64,000 bases of DNA, from assembly GCA_022579005.1 (NCBI GenBank), contig MU401626.1, forward strand, positions 1-64,000. The letters are read 5' to 3'. This DNA comes from Poronia punctata. Taxonomy: Eukaryota; Ascomycota; Sordariomycetes; Xylariales; Xylariaceae. A program made the translations under genes and the position numbers. Shown here piece by piece: positions 22,738 to 34,080 of this stretch (positions within the stretch are counted from its first letter, which is position 1; every line of letters begins with the position of its first letter). The notes under the pieces were generated by a model. The model was given only the letters and a program-made list of their open reading frames with translations. It had not been told where the DNA came from and did not search any database.

Positions 22738-23382
22738 ATGGACGACCAACAGGGCAAACATCAACAGGTGCCTAGCGCCACTACCACCGTGAATAAGCTG
22801 CCGCCTGTTCCAAAGGGTACATCCTCTTACGGAGGAGTGGAAGGGGAGTTCCACATAGTGGCTAACATTTTTCAAACAGGTTCTACCATACGTAAACGAT
22901 CGATCCCTTCGAGGCCGATAGCGCCGTCTTCCAACTGTTCTCGTCGCATCTATGTCACGGCCAAGACACCCTTCCGGTCCGTGACCTCGCGTGTACGCAA
23001 ACAGCTCGACAAGAATCTGCGGGAAGCGGCCTCGTCGCGATCTTCATTCACAAATAAACTCTCCCAGAAGAAGAACGCTTCTCTTGGGGAGCGCGTCAGT
23101 CGCATTCAGCAACAGTCTAAAAACGCCACCACTGGAGGTGCTGGTCTAGGGCTGGAGAATGCGGGCGAAGTGGTGGTAGTGGGAACCGGACGTGCATGCG
23201 AAAAAGTAACTGAGATTGCACTCTTCTTCCGCAAACAACCCGACTGCATCGTGCAGATGCGTACCGGGAGTGTAGCTGCCGTGGACGATGTTATCTCCCC
23301 AGAAGAAGATGGTCTCGAAGGAGAGGTAACAGAAAGGGCGAGAATGGTGAGCTCGCTTGAAGCTTCGATTAGACTTCGGTAA
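22738..23382 (+). CDS. POP7: RNase P/MRP subunit Pop7/Rpp20 (193 aa spliced, 214 unspliced)
   Basis: An Alba-fold subunit that, paired with Pop6, binds the RNA of nuclear RNase P and RNase MRP in tRNA and rRNA processing. The C-terminal Alba-like core is clear: GEVVVVGTGRACEKVTEIALFF, then DCIVQMRTGSVAAVDDV. Upstream, IYVTAKTPFRSVTSRVRKQLDK matches fungal Rpp20. The frame is open throughout, but 22817-22879 looks like an intron: GTACAT donor, GCTAAC branch site and AAACAG acceptor, 63 bases with no in-frame stop. Removing it joins KLPPVPKG directly to STIRKRS, giving the usual compact N-terminus. Exons would be 22738-22816 and 22880-23382. The spliced form is preferred. Confidence 0.88.
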   Translation: MDDQQGKHQQVPSATTTVNKLPPVPKGTSSYGGVEGEFHIVANIFQTGSTIRKRSIPSRPIAPSSNCSRRIYVTAKTPFRSVTSRVRKQLDKNLREAASSRSSFTNKLSQKKNASLGERVSRIQQQSKNATTGGAGLGLENAGEVVVVGTGRACEKVTEIALFFRKQPDCIVQMRTGSVAAVDDVISPEEDGLEGEVTERARMVSSLEASIRLR

Positions 23383-23909
23383 TGTACGTCCATGATGGCT
23401 ACTATGGCACGATTGGCAATCCTCATGTTCTTCACCGGTCAACAATCTTTTATACAGGCGACTTGCGTAAATTGCATTCGAACCATGCAAAAGGACGGGT
23501 CTCTGTAGGTCCGCTATAGCCGCTAATATTTGAGTGGTCTATCAAACGATGCAGTATCTTCTGAGCATTTGACAAGGAAGTCGGGCCTATCCGCAGAGGC
23601 CACAGAGCCCGGATTTCGGCAGATTTGCCCATCAACTTTGCACCCAATTAGTGGTCGGCCAACCGGGTCTCTGGGTTTAGAAGTAGGGGTGTGTGTCAAC
23701 ATCGCGAGATCGGAATGAAGGGTTTCTTTCGAATGATACGACCTTGACTCGGCAACCGCGTATAAGCTTGTCTACAATAAGTGCAATATCACATAAACTC
23801 CAATGGTTTCCTTACAGATCATTGCAATCCAGTAGCTTGCAATCACAGAGTTACTGCTTCTTCTTTCTGGGTACTTGAGTTCATACGTCGATCCATAAAC
23901 GCAACCGAG
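23383..23909. other. Intergenic, no gene seen
   Basis: Starts after the POP7 stop. Short ORFs on both strands are without protein character. It may include the lost 5' part of the broken oxidoreductase that follows. Confidence 0.45.
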
Positions 23910-25502
23910 ATGTCGTCAACCGGAACTTTGTCATAATCGTCGTTGGCGCCGGCGTCTTCGATATCCCGACCGTGTTGCACCTGATATCGAAATATCCCAC
24001 GGCTACGGCGACACTGCTCGATCGTGACCCCCGCAGGCAGCCACACGTTGTGCGGCGTCGTGGGAGTGGAACGAGGTGATCCGCGCCGACTGCCGCGATA
24101 TTACGTATTGCCGAAGTGAGCAGATCCGCTTTTGTCTCGTATCTTCGAAGTCAATCGAATGGTGTATGCCTTTGGACGTACTGGTTAACCTCGACTGTTA
24201 TATTTGCCCTCAAGGCACAAGGCGAGTGGCGAACAAGAACATTGTGGAAGCCATTCCACTAAGAGAGTGGTGTTTACTGGCGTAGCCGCACTGATTTTGC
24301 TGTCAATGTAGTTGAGAACTTGAAGACGCCAGCTGCTGCCACGCATCGCTAAGTGCGCTGCCTCTACAAAAAGCTCGAATTCATATGGAAGAATCTTCGA
24401 CAGTGGGAACTATAATAGTGTTGATAAAGTACTTATGGATAAAACCAGTGGGTGGACGGTGGTCAAGGATGCTCTTCAAACTGAATCGATAGGGCCAGTA
24501 ACATGAATTATGTTCACAGCCGAAGTCGAACGCCTTGAGTTCGATAACGATACGCACTGCATCGGTGTTGAAACGTAGTACGGCGTTGCCATAGACGTCG
24601 ACTATACTCTTCTATGCACAGGAGCATTCACGTCTGTGCTTTTAGAACGAGCCGCTGACAGCACGTCGTGTGATGCCCTTAGGCCGGCTGGGCGAATGGT
24701 AGCCACGGGTGCCGCGACGGCCCTCGTGAACCCCGGTGGTGAGACGCTCGGAATATTGAGGAACGGTCCTATTTTCTTGCAGGATAACCCAGTCGACGCG
24801 GGCATGTTCGATGCTTCGCGATGGCGCTAGTGTTCCCCTCTGCTCATGTGTAACAAGGTCTGATTACTGAAGGATTTCCAACCCCTGGAGAAGAGGACCA
24901 TATCAAGCTGTACGGAGAATCCATTCGTGGATTCTACTACGGATCTCCGGTCATCTCTCAATGACCCCTGAGCTCAGATTACAATCAGTGGGCGGTGCCA
25001 AAACGCCAAAATCCCTTAAAGCCGCCCCCCCCCCTCTCAAGCGGAAGTGAAGGCCACATTCGGGGAACGTGGAGATAAGTGGGAGATACATGCCCATCGT
25101 CTACGTTGGTAAGCCGGTCCAATTCGACCTGTCCGACCCCTCTCAGTAGATAAACATGTGTTTGCATACAGAGTGTGATTCAGATCTTGTCCTAGTCCAA
25201 GTTGGAAGATTTTACCGATTTGTATGTGGGACCGGGGCTAATAATAGTACGTAGGGGTTGCGTTACCCCGAGTGAAGTCTTCATCATTTCACAACATCCG
25301 TCCTCCGGAGGACTGTCGGTTGCAACACGCGGCTCCTTCCACGCTTGGAAATTCCTGTCTGTCATAGGGCGCTATGTAATACAGCTGCTGGGGCGCACTC
25401 TCGACCCAGGCTTAGAGAAACGATGGGATGGGCCTGGGATCGACCCATGCCAGATCAACAGGGGAAGCAATGGCCGCGTTTCGATCTCGAGGGGTTGCTG
25501 CT
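23910..25502 (+). pseudogene. Broken DAO-type FAD oxidoreductase (fructosyl-amine oxidase-like)
   Basis: Translated pieces appear in order but in changing frames. At about 23931, VIIVVGAGVFDIPTVLHLI is an FAD-binding strand-turn-helix whose third glycine is now Asp. At about 24076 comes IRADCRDITYCR; at about 24230, an RTDFAVNVVENL-type segment; at about 24600, YTLLCTGAFTSVLLERAADS, then a LRPAGRMVATG-like stretch. At about 25285, PSSGGLSVATRGSFHAWKF is followed by SVIGRYVIQLLGRTLDPGLE-KRW, the characteristic C-terminus of fungal DAO-family oxidases of the fructosyl-amine/saccharopine type. Several stops and at least three frame changes separate these, and a long C-run lies at about 25023-25036. 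Base composition is normal, so decay was by ordinary mutation rather than the process acting in the AT blocks. The intact parent's substrate cannot be told. Confidence 0.8.
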
Positions 25503-26128
25503 GAATCATGCTTGACAAAGAATTGCCAACCTCTGACAAACTGGAGAATGAGTGGAGCGACGGTGCAGTCGAGTCCGTTCCAAGGCCCTCTCATCGGTAC
25601 TAGACTGACTTCGAAATGCCAACCCGACCTTGGATCAGTCATTAGAATCCTGAATACCACCCTACGCGGCATCCTACGATGTAACTTAGAGGAAGTCGGC
25701 AGGTTAATTTAAAAAGGCCTCGTCACCAAGGTGCCGGGCCAGTGCCTCGAGCTCGTGCTGCATTACCCCGGATTCTCACTTTCGGCTAATGTAGCCTGGC
25801 ACCCTGGTGCCTGGGCGCATTTTGGCGGAGCTGGATCTATACTGCCTAATCAACCGGCCGCTCACGTGCAAGATCCAGACCAGTCGGAGATATTCCTTTT
25901 ACGACATGTTAGATTCCGCCTGCCCTTCCCGGTCAATCTGACCGTAGCCTTTTTCACCCCTGACTCCATCCGTGTGGCTGACGACATCCTAGATGTGTTT
26001 TGGTCTTCATCCATTGAGGGGCGGTCGACTATTGCCCGGCTAATATAATGTGGCCATGATGGCATCTCTACTTCTGTTTGTCTCCTGTTCCTGGCAGGTG
26101 TAGCTATTTCTCTCCTCGAGTTTTCAAT
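25503..26128. other. Unexplained stretch, possible gene relic
   Basis: A frame open from about 25731 to 26048 gives about 105 residues with natural-looking amino-acid use but no family is recognised. It is neither part of the oxidoreductase relic before it nor a cytochrome domain of the CDH-like gene after it. A coding origin is uncertain. Confidence 0.3.
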
Positions 26129-28473
26129 ATGTGGTCTCCTCGACGTTCCGGCGCCGTTGCGGCAGCCGCTATTCTATTCTGTAAGACTTCCCGGGAGTGA
26201 TCTGACGATACTTGGCGACTTTGTATCCCTGCCAATAAAGGCCACAAACGGGGAAATGAATATGGGCTAACATGACTGGAAATATCAAGGGACGCAATCA
26301 TGCGCTGCTCGAGCCACTATCAGAGCGTCAGCTCCAGTATGCTCCAACGTGACGTCAAGCGAGACGTACGACTATATCATCGTCGGCTCCGGAGCCGGAG
26401 GTATCCCCCTAGCAGACCGGCTTTCCGAGGCAGGACATACAGTCTTACTCATCGAGAAAGGCCCGCCGTCGACTGGTCTCTGGGGTGGACTACTGAAGCC
26501 CGACTGGCTGAACGAGACATCTCTGACACGCTTTGACGTGCCGGGGCTCGCAAACGAGATATGGCATAACCCGACAGGCGTCATCTGCACCGACGTCGAC
26601 CAGATGGCCGGCTGTGTCCTCGGTGGCGGTACGGCCGTGAACTCGGGTCTGTGGTGGAAGCCGCATCCTCAAGATTGGGATTACACATGGCCGGAAGGTT
26701 GGAAGAGCGATGAGTTGGCTGATGCCACAAGCCGAGTATTCGACCGTATTCCCGGTACAACGATACCCAGCACGGACGGAGTCTTGTATCTCCAACAGGG
26801 GTTTAACGTGCTTACGAGCGGGCTTGACGCGAGTGGCTGGACTGCCGTCGTTCCAAATGATCACCCAGATCAAAAGAATCGTATGTATTATCCCTGCCGA
26901 CGATTGAAATAATACATCCTAAGCACCAAAACCTAACGTGTTCCACAGTTACATACGGCCACGCCACGCACATGTTTTCCAACGGCGAGAGAGGAGGTCC
27001 ATTAGCTACCTATCTCGTCTCGGCTAGTAAGCGGGAACAATTCACCCTCTGGATGAACACGACCGCCAAGCGAGTCGTGCGCGACGGTGGTCACGCCACC
27101 GGCGTTGAGATCGAGTGCTCACCTAACGCACCCGGCCATGCCGGAGTGGTCAATGTAACTCCCGGCACGGGACGCGTGATTATCTCTGCCGGCACCTTCG
27201 GAACCGCAAAACTACTCTTTAGAAGTATGATCTCAAGCTCTCTCTATCCCTGCACAGGTACTCGATAGCTGACTGGTTTATATAGGCGGTATTGGTCCCA
27301 CCGATCAGCTCAATATCGTCTTGAACTCGACCGATGGCCCGACTATGATTTCTAATGACTCCTGGATCAATTTGCCTGTGGGGTATAATCTTGACGATCA
27401 CGTTGGTGTAAGTTTTGTCTCTGTCTTGTCTGTTTTGTCTGATATCTTGCTATGAAACTGACGATGCCTTTCTAGACTGATATTGAAATCGCCCATCCTG
27501 ATGTCGTCTTCTACGACTTTTATGGCGCGTATAACAAGCCTATCGAGGATGATGTTGAATTATATCTCAGTAAGCGTGACACTATGAAAAACAAAAATAA
27601 AAGGAGAGTCATCTAGACTAACAGCCATGAAGCGAATAGAACCGGTATCTTGACACAAGCCGCACCTAATCTAGGACCTATCGTGAGTTTTTTTTCCGTC
27701 ACCCCCAAAAACCCCTTAGGAAACACCACTGACGGAAATACAACAGTTCTGGGAAATAATAACAGGCGCCGACGGAATCGAAAGACATCTACACTGGCAA
27801 GCCCGCGTAGAAGGCAGCAAGAACAGTCCGTTCCCCATTCCCCCCTCCCCACTCCCTCCAACTAACATATACCCCCCCAAAAATAGCATCCATGACAATC
27901 ACCCAATACCTAGGAACAGGCGCACAATCCCGCGGTCGAATGGTAATAACCAAGGCCCTGAACACACGCGTAGCCGTATCCCCTTACCTAAACGACGCCG
28001 AGGACAAAGCAGCCGTGATCAGAGGTCTCGAACACGTCCAGGAATATTTTGCCAATATCGCCAATTTGACTTGGATTAGACCTGAACCTGGTCAGAATGC
28101 TACTACTTATGTGAATTCTGTAAGTTTTTCTCTCCCTTCCCCCTTTTCCCTCCCTCTCCCAACCCTTCCTCTCCCTTCTTCCTTTTGGTGTGTGTTTGTT
28201 TCTAACGTAAATGGGGGGGGAAAACAGATCCCCGCAATTCCCGCATCCAGAAGCTCGAACCATTGGATCGGAACAGCAAAAATTGGTCTCGATGATGGGA
28301 GAAAAGAGAACGGGACTTCGGTCGTGGATACAGATACAAAGGTATATGGCATGGATAATTTGTTTGTGGTTGATGCGTCGATTTTCCCCGGCATGATGAC
28401 GGGCAATCCGTCCGCTATGATTATTGCTGCTTCTGAACATGCTGCCGAGAGGATTTTGGCTCTGGGGTCGTAA
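26129..28473 (+). CDS. Secreted CDH-like GMC flavodehydrogenase without cytochrome domain (580 aa)
   Basis: Closest by eye to the flavin domain of ascomycete cellobiose dehydrogenase (GMC superfamily, AA3). Nine exons: 26129-26180, 26290-26880, 26949-27224, 27286-27407, 27476-27569, 27633-27682, 27747-27825, 27887-28119 and 28228-28473. Exon 1 plus the start of exon 2 encode a signal peptide, MWSPRRSGAVAAAAILFWTQ, then SCAARA. The FAD fold begins at about residue 46 (YDYIIVG, GSGAGG at 50-55). Other CDH-like segments are QMAGCVLGGGTAVNSGLWWK, SRVFDRIPGTT, RGGPLATYL and NLPVGYNLDDH. His about 511 (SNHWIGTAK) and Asn about 559 (GNPSAM) are the GMC catalytic pair. The b-type cytochrome domain and linker that normally precede the flavin domain are absent. 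Likely substrate is an extracellular oligosaccharide, by family only. The donor GTCCGT at 27826 is the weakest splice site. Confidence 0.85.
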
Positions 28474-28795
28474 AGTAAAGCATGGGTGGCAAAGTGTGTC
28501 TGTCTGTCTTGTCACGGCAGATTACATTGGATACTTAGTGGACACTACATTTAAACACAAGGACCAGGACTGCTAACTTGACATAAGAGGTATCAAATAA
28601 AACTTATTGTGGTGTCATCATTATATACAAAAGCTAACCGATGAAATATGCTAAACAAAAGGGGGAAATTCATAAACCGACATCAAGTCCCTCAACATTT
28701 CCTTAAGCCGGGCCTTTCCACACCCACCCAAAATAATAATCCCCAATTATCCCGTGAAAACATCCGAACCAAACCCTCCCATCGTCATAAACTAA
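28474..28795. other. Convergent 3' intergenic region
   Basis: 322 bases between the 3' ends of the CDH-like gene and the minus-strand P450. Nothing coding seen. Confidence 0.5.
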
Positions 28796-30597
28796 CTACT
28801 TCACTTCTTTCTCCAACGGGTTAAACTTGAGAGCCAGCCCATTCGCCGGCTTAATAGTGATGACGCCCCTAGGGATAATCTTGGCCTCGTCCATGGCCAA
28901 GTCCCATGAAAAGGTGCGGATCATGGAAGACAGGAGACATCGCATCTCGGCCTTGGCGAAGCCTTGACCGATACAGCTCCGGGGACCGTGGAGGAAGGTG
29001 AGGAACTCGTAGTTGCTGCTGGCGCCGCCGTTGGAATTGGGCTTGCCGGCCGTGATCCATCGCTCGGGACGGAACTCGTCGGCATCGGCGCCCCAGACTT
29101 CGGGTGAGCGGTTCATCTGCCACATGGATAGGACGAGCGTCACGCCCTTGGGAATCAGCTGGCCGGCAATGACCGTGTCGCGGATCGCCGTCCGCAGCGT
29201 CAGGGGTACCGTGGGATATAGTCTCAATGTCTCGTTCATGATGCCGTTGAGGTAGGGTAGCGGCTCTAGGATGGTGGAGAGATCTGTCTTGTCGATTTGC
29301 GAGTCATCTGCCGGTAGGGCCTGGCTGATCTCTTCTCGCAGCTTCTCCTGATACTCCGGATGCTTGGAAAGGAGGTAGCAGGCCCAGCTAAGAGCTGATG
29401 AGGTGGTCTCGTGTCTAGTAGGGCAAAATGTTAGCTAGGGTTGTTGACTTTTTGTGTTTCGTATATTTCGGGAAGGGGGGTGGGCAAACTTACCCGGCGG
29501 CAAGGAAGGTCAAAAGCTGGTCTTTGAGTTGCTCGTCGCTAAAGTTGCCCGACTTGATGAGAAGGGACAAGACGTCGAAATGGTCATCCTTTGACTTGAT
29601 GATGGCGTCCTTCTTCTCCTGTAGCAAGGGCATGCAGAGCTGGCTGAGCGTGCTGGTCAAGTACTTGAACAGGCCGTTCATCTTCCACGGAAGAAGTCGC
29701 ACAAATGGCAAGCCTAGGCCGATGGAGGTTCCGGCGAACAAGAGCTTCTCCGGAGCAGGTTCAAGCAACTGCTCGTAAATGTCCAGAATGGGATCTTCCG
29801 CGTTCTTGAGAGTGTTGAATTCACGGCCCATGCCGGCAACGCCGATGATGTCGAGCGTGACTCTGCTTGTCCAATTGGTGAGGTCGATGATTCCAGTGCC
29901 TTTGCCTTCGCCGTTAACAAGGGCCTCTTGGAGGGCCTCGGACATGAGAACGGACTTGTCCCACATCATGGGATAGAGATCCTTGATATGGCGGAAACTG
30001 AAAGCCGGCATCGTGTTCTTTCGCAGAAACTTGTGCTGGTCGCCCTCGACCATGATGAGCCCATCCCCGAGAACGTGACGCAGAAAGGCGCTGACTTTGG
30101 GCGGTTTCACAAAGTCGTACGCTTTATGGACAAGGACATCCGCCAGTGGCCGCGGCCTAGCAACCAGAACCTCCAGATCGAAGGCAGACATATTTATGAA
30201 GTCCGAGTTGGGATGCTTCTTCACAGTATCAAGGAATAGCTGACCCGGTGGCCGTTTGGCTTCCAGGACTGTTCGATAGACGACTGCGATAACGGACTGT
30301 GCACAACTTGCTAAGTACTCGTGCCAGATAAGTTTTGCCGCAAAGGAATGGGGTCAGACTTACTCTTGGACCGGGAAGGTGTCTTAACGGGCTCAGGATT
30401 CGAGGGTAGAGGAACCCCCAAAACAAGAGTAGGAAAGCATAATTAGCAAGAAAGACGACGGCTGCTATCCCCAAGTGACTCTCTGATTCGAAGAGTTTAG
30501 GGAAGGTTTCTGAATAGTGTCGAATAACGTAAATTGACTCGACAGCCCCCGCGAGTGTGAGACTCGGGAAACTGATGACTTGTTGCGCTATACCCAT
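28796..30597 (-). CDS. Cytochrome P450 monooxygenase (551 aa)
   Basis: A heme-thiolate monooxygenase. Three exons: 30597-30364, 30296-29494 and 29414-28796. The start MGIAQQVISF is chosen over an in-frame ATG at 30684. The N-terminus has two hydrophobic stretches, the second (GIAAVVFLANYAFLLLFWGF) being the ER anchor, followed by the proline-rich hinge RHLPGPR. AGHETTS (about 345-351, split by intron 2) is the I-helix oxygen-activation motif. ETLRLYP is the K-helix ExxR, FRPERW the PERF-type motif, and FLHGPRSCIGQGFA the heme loop with Cys about 493. The exon 1-2 join (phase 0 at ...GPR|SVIAVV) is inferred from phase and has less support than the rest. It is the first of the oxidative genes running to 40.6 kb. 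Confidence 0.92.
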
Positions 30598-32092
30598 GGT
30601 GAGGGAGCAAAAAACAAAGTCACAAAATAGTTGACGAACAAACAGCAGACGTTTGTATAGATTCAGCTCAAGACAAGCAAACAAAAAAGGGTATCAAATA
30701 TCAGGTGATTTATTGTAAAGATAAAAAAAAAAGCCTTGAATGGCAAGTGGTGATATACTTGCTACGATGTTGTCTTGCGTAAGCCTGTCAGGTTAGACTT
30801 ATAATAGAAAGACAAGGCGACTTGGGTAATAAAGCCTTCAAGTGACAATGCCAAGAGTGGCCAAAGGTTAACAATTGTACAAGGGTCAGATTAAGCCTTC
30901 TTCATTCTGTACGTGTAGGTGGCAAGAGAATCTTGTTGGACGTTGACGAAGAAAAATAGGTACGAGCAGTAAAGTCCACCCCATCTTGTTGTTATGTTCA
31001 TGTGAATATTCGAGGGTATGCCTAGGTTAGGCGAGTAGGGATCATGGACCCCTCCATTGGCAACCAAATCGCCCTGTCAAAACGCTAATGCTAGGTAGCG
31101 CAAGTACGAGTCTGTACCGTACAACAACCAGACTAGTCCAGTAGTGACGTCCTCTCCCGTCTCCCGTCCCCCGGCCCCTAGTCCAAAGACCCGAGGGACT
31201 GGTGGGCCATGCTTGAATCTCTTGAAGAGTCAAGACGGCAAAATCCTACGAGTTGGATTTGAGACTGGGGTTCTTCTCGCTCGGCTGCATAACACATACG
31301 CAATCTGTCAACTTTTACCCAGAACAGCCAGAGTACATGCTCTTTTTGTCCCTCGTTTGTATCTACAAAGTGGTCCAAGCATCATACCCCAGATCTAATA
31401 TGTGGGGACCTTCCTCGCAAAGAAGGTTCCTATCTGGCCTAGTCTGCGAGATGCCGCACTACATGTACTGTACTACTTATATAATACATATTTACATGTA
31501 CCCACGCGTACCTGCTCGTAGTTAGGTTACAACTTGTGCTGCCTATTTCCTCCAAATACCTACTCGGCCACAACAGATGAATACTCTATCGCATCCTAGG
31601 CCCTAGGTCAAGTCTGAAGGTTAGACTAGGTTAATCTTATTCATTGGCAACCGTGGGTTCGGCATATACCTATCCCTAACCCAAGTGGCGTAACAAGGAT
31701 GCATACAGAGATACAACAAGATAAGCTTGCGCTCGCGTTACTTGAACTATACGTCCAATCAGATCTCGTAATCCGCCGGAAAGTACCGTCCTCGTTGCTC
31801 TGACCGTTACTTACGTGCGTTGCAATCCAGTATAGCTTCCGAGCAGTCGCCTCGTCCACGCGCATGTGGGGACCGCAATGGGCATTAACCATCGCCATCC
31901 TCATCGGCAGAATTTCGCAAACTAGTACGCATGGGCTCATGTTGTGCGTTTATCAAATTATATGACTGTCCTCAAAGTCGGCACTTTGACTCAAGTTGTG
32001 GATTATAGCCGCTTTGTCTTTGACACGTAATAAATTTAACATTAAAGGCATGGACTACGTTACGTCGTATTGTCCCGCTCAGCATACCCTTC
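30598..32092. other. Intergenic, no gene seen
   Basis: About 1.5 kb upstream of the P450 and downstream of the regulator gene, both on the minus strand. ORFs at 31144-31525 and 31641-31940 show no protein character. A run of A at about 30722-30732 lies just upstream of the P450. Confidence 0.5.
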
Positions 32093-34080
32093 TTAGCACG
32101 TAGTTTGCGAAGGCGATGGAGTTCCACGCGTCGCCAACAATGCCATAGCTCGGATCAAGCTCTGTGTTCCAGGTCGTTCCGGACCCGAGGTCGACGACGC
32201 CGCTTGCTGCTCCCACGAGACCGCAGACCTAAGTCCGATGGCCGATCTCATGCGGTTCAGGATCTCTTGACTGCGTTGCCTTTGCTCCGGACTCGCGTAA
32301 ACACAGTAAGTCACCAACCTCATAGGCTGGATAATGATTAACGCGGCCGCTCCATCGTGGGGCATGCTGACAGACTGTCCGTCCGGGCTAAGGTCACCCA
32401 GGGCGAACGGCACGCAGCAGAGCATGTCGTCGATGGTTAACCGCACACTATGCTCCAATATCGGGATACAGTCCGCCCACGCCGATTCGTCGCCCACCAT
32501 CCAGTCGTCTGTCCCGCTCGACACTCGCACCGTATCGTGATATTCCAATATACTCAACAGCATTATCAAACGCGCGGACCGGACAAGAATGATGATACAA
32601 GCCGTCTTCGGGTCGTAATACGTCGCTCTGTTGGCCAGTTCACCGAGGGCCGCCGGTATGCTCTTCCCGTCAAATGTATTCTTCCAATATGCTTCCGCCT
32701 CTGTGTCCCATGTGTCGAACTCTCCCAACGCCTCGAAGCATGCTTGAAGAATGGTCGCGTCCTCCTCACTTGAGCGTGTCCCAGACTCGGATGGGATGTC
32801 TCCACTTGGTGATTGTTCCGTATCCAAGCCTGGGCCGAATTTGAATAGATTGTGCCTCAGACGCATGACTTTCGACATCAAAGCCATCGCACGCATCATG
32901 GGGTCAAATTTCCCCAACCATGCAACTAGCCCGCCGGGATCACTATATTTATCGTCCTGGTTGAGGAATGAATGTACTTGCTGTACAAGACAGTTAATAT
33001 TCATGTCCGTTCAACACTAGCCCCTTTTTGGCCGCACAAGGCGATGATATTGCTCGTCACTTACTAATTTCAACAGCGAAAGGAGGAAAAGTTCAAATCC
33101 TCGGTTTGTGAAGATCTGCTCTACCCCCCTTCTCTCCAACAGATAGTACAGGCCTGAAGCATGCTCACCAGCATCGCCCCAACCTTCTTCGCCGATATCC
33201 TATTGAGTGGTTAAACACGGTACCTTGAACCCGTCGTTGGAGGACCAAGTTATTTACCTTGAACATGCACAAGAGCAGGACAGAGGCAAGCACCCTGTCG
33301 TCAGTGACCTTGTCTTGAGTTTCAATGGTTGTCCGAAGAGCGCGGACGGCCCGGCCGTAGTTTTGATACGACTGTATTCTGAACTTATCGCCGCCGAATT
33401 GATTATAGGCGGCCATCTGTGCCACACTCAACGTGGCCAGCTCTAGTAGACCATTGCCATCATGGTTAAAGAGGCTTGGGAGAAAGCTCAGATGACCTGG
33501 TAGGTTGCCACCGTCTTCCGGTGTCACGAAGCGGCGAACAAAGTAGCAAAGAGACACATCGTTGTACGAGACATCTAGCGGGGGCATGATAGCAGAAGTC
33601 TGTGCATTGGTACGCATTACGGCCTGGGCGTTGATCATTTCTTGCTCCTGCTGCTGCTGCTGCTGTTGATGCAGCTGCGGCTCCGGCTGGACTGGCTGCT
33701 GACATGGTGTCTGTGATTCACGACGTCCGTTAGAAGACGAAGAAGACGACGTCGTCGTCGTCGGCGCCGGCGCCGGGCTCTTCTGCTTCGTAGCCGTCTT
33801 GTCAAATCGGAAATGAAACTGATCAGTGTAACCAGGACACGGCTTTCCGTAGATGTAGCAGCGTCGACATGATGGCCTACTCTCGTCGCACTGGTCCGGT
33901 CAACAGCTGAACCTCAGGACGTCTCGTGATAAGAGCAAAACATCACCAATCATGGTGAAGTGAGGTCTTGGACACCGCTCTCACGGATCAAGACCCCCTG
34001 ACGTAATACAGACAACTTACCTTGACCTTGCGTTGACGGCACCGCTTACAGCCGGTGCTAAACCGACCGGGGAAAACCAT
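32093..34080 (-). CDS. Zn(II)2Cys6 transcription factor (571 aa)
   Basis: A fungal binuclear zinc cluster regulator. Four exons: 34080-34021, 33890-33258, 33199-33065 and 32980-32093, all phase 0. The cluster is perfect: Cys 11, 14, 21, 28, 31 and 38 (C-x2-C-x6-C-x6-C-x2-C-x6-C), with intron 1 falling just before the third cysteine. A low-complexity linker follows: a Lys/Pro/Ala stretch, a Ser run (GAC/GTC repeats at about 33745-33770), then a polyglutamine run from CAG codons at about 33641-33665. The rest is the large helical middle region of fungal regulators, without a clear named domain by eye. Exon 4 follows a TATTAACTGTCTTGTACAG branch-acceptor. It is divergent from the SDR gene and lies between the P450 and SDR, so it is a candidate pathway regulator. 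Confidence 0.9.

Noticed and set aside
25503..26128. Cytochrome domain of the CDH-like gene encoded upstream
   Set aside because: The translated stretch lacks any segment resembling a CDH heme domain, and a signal peptide in exon 1 splices straight into the flavin domain.
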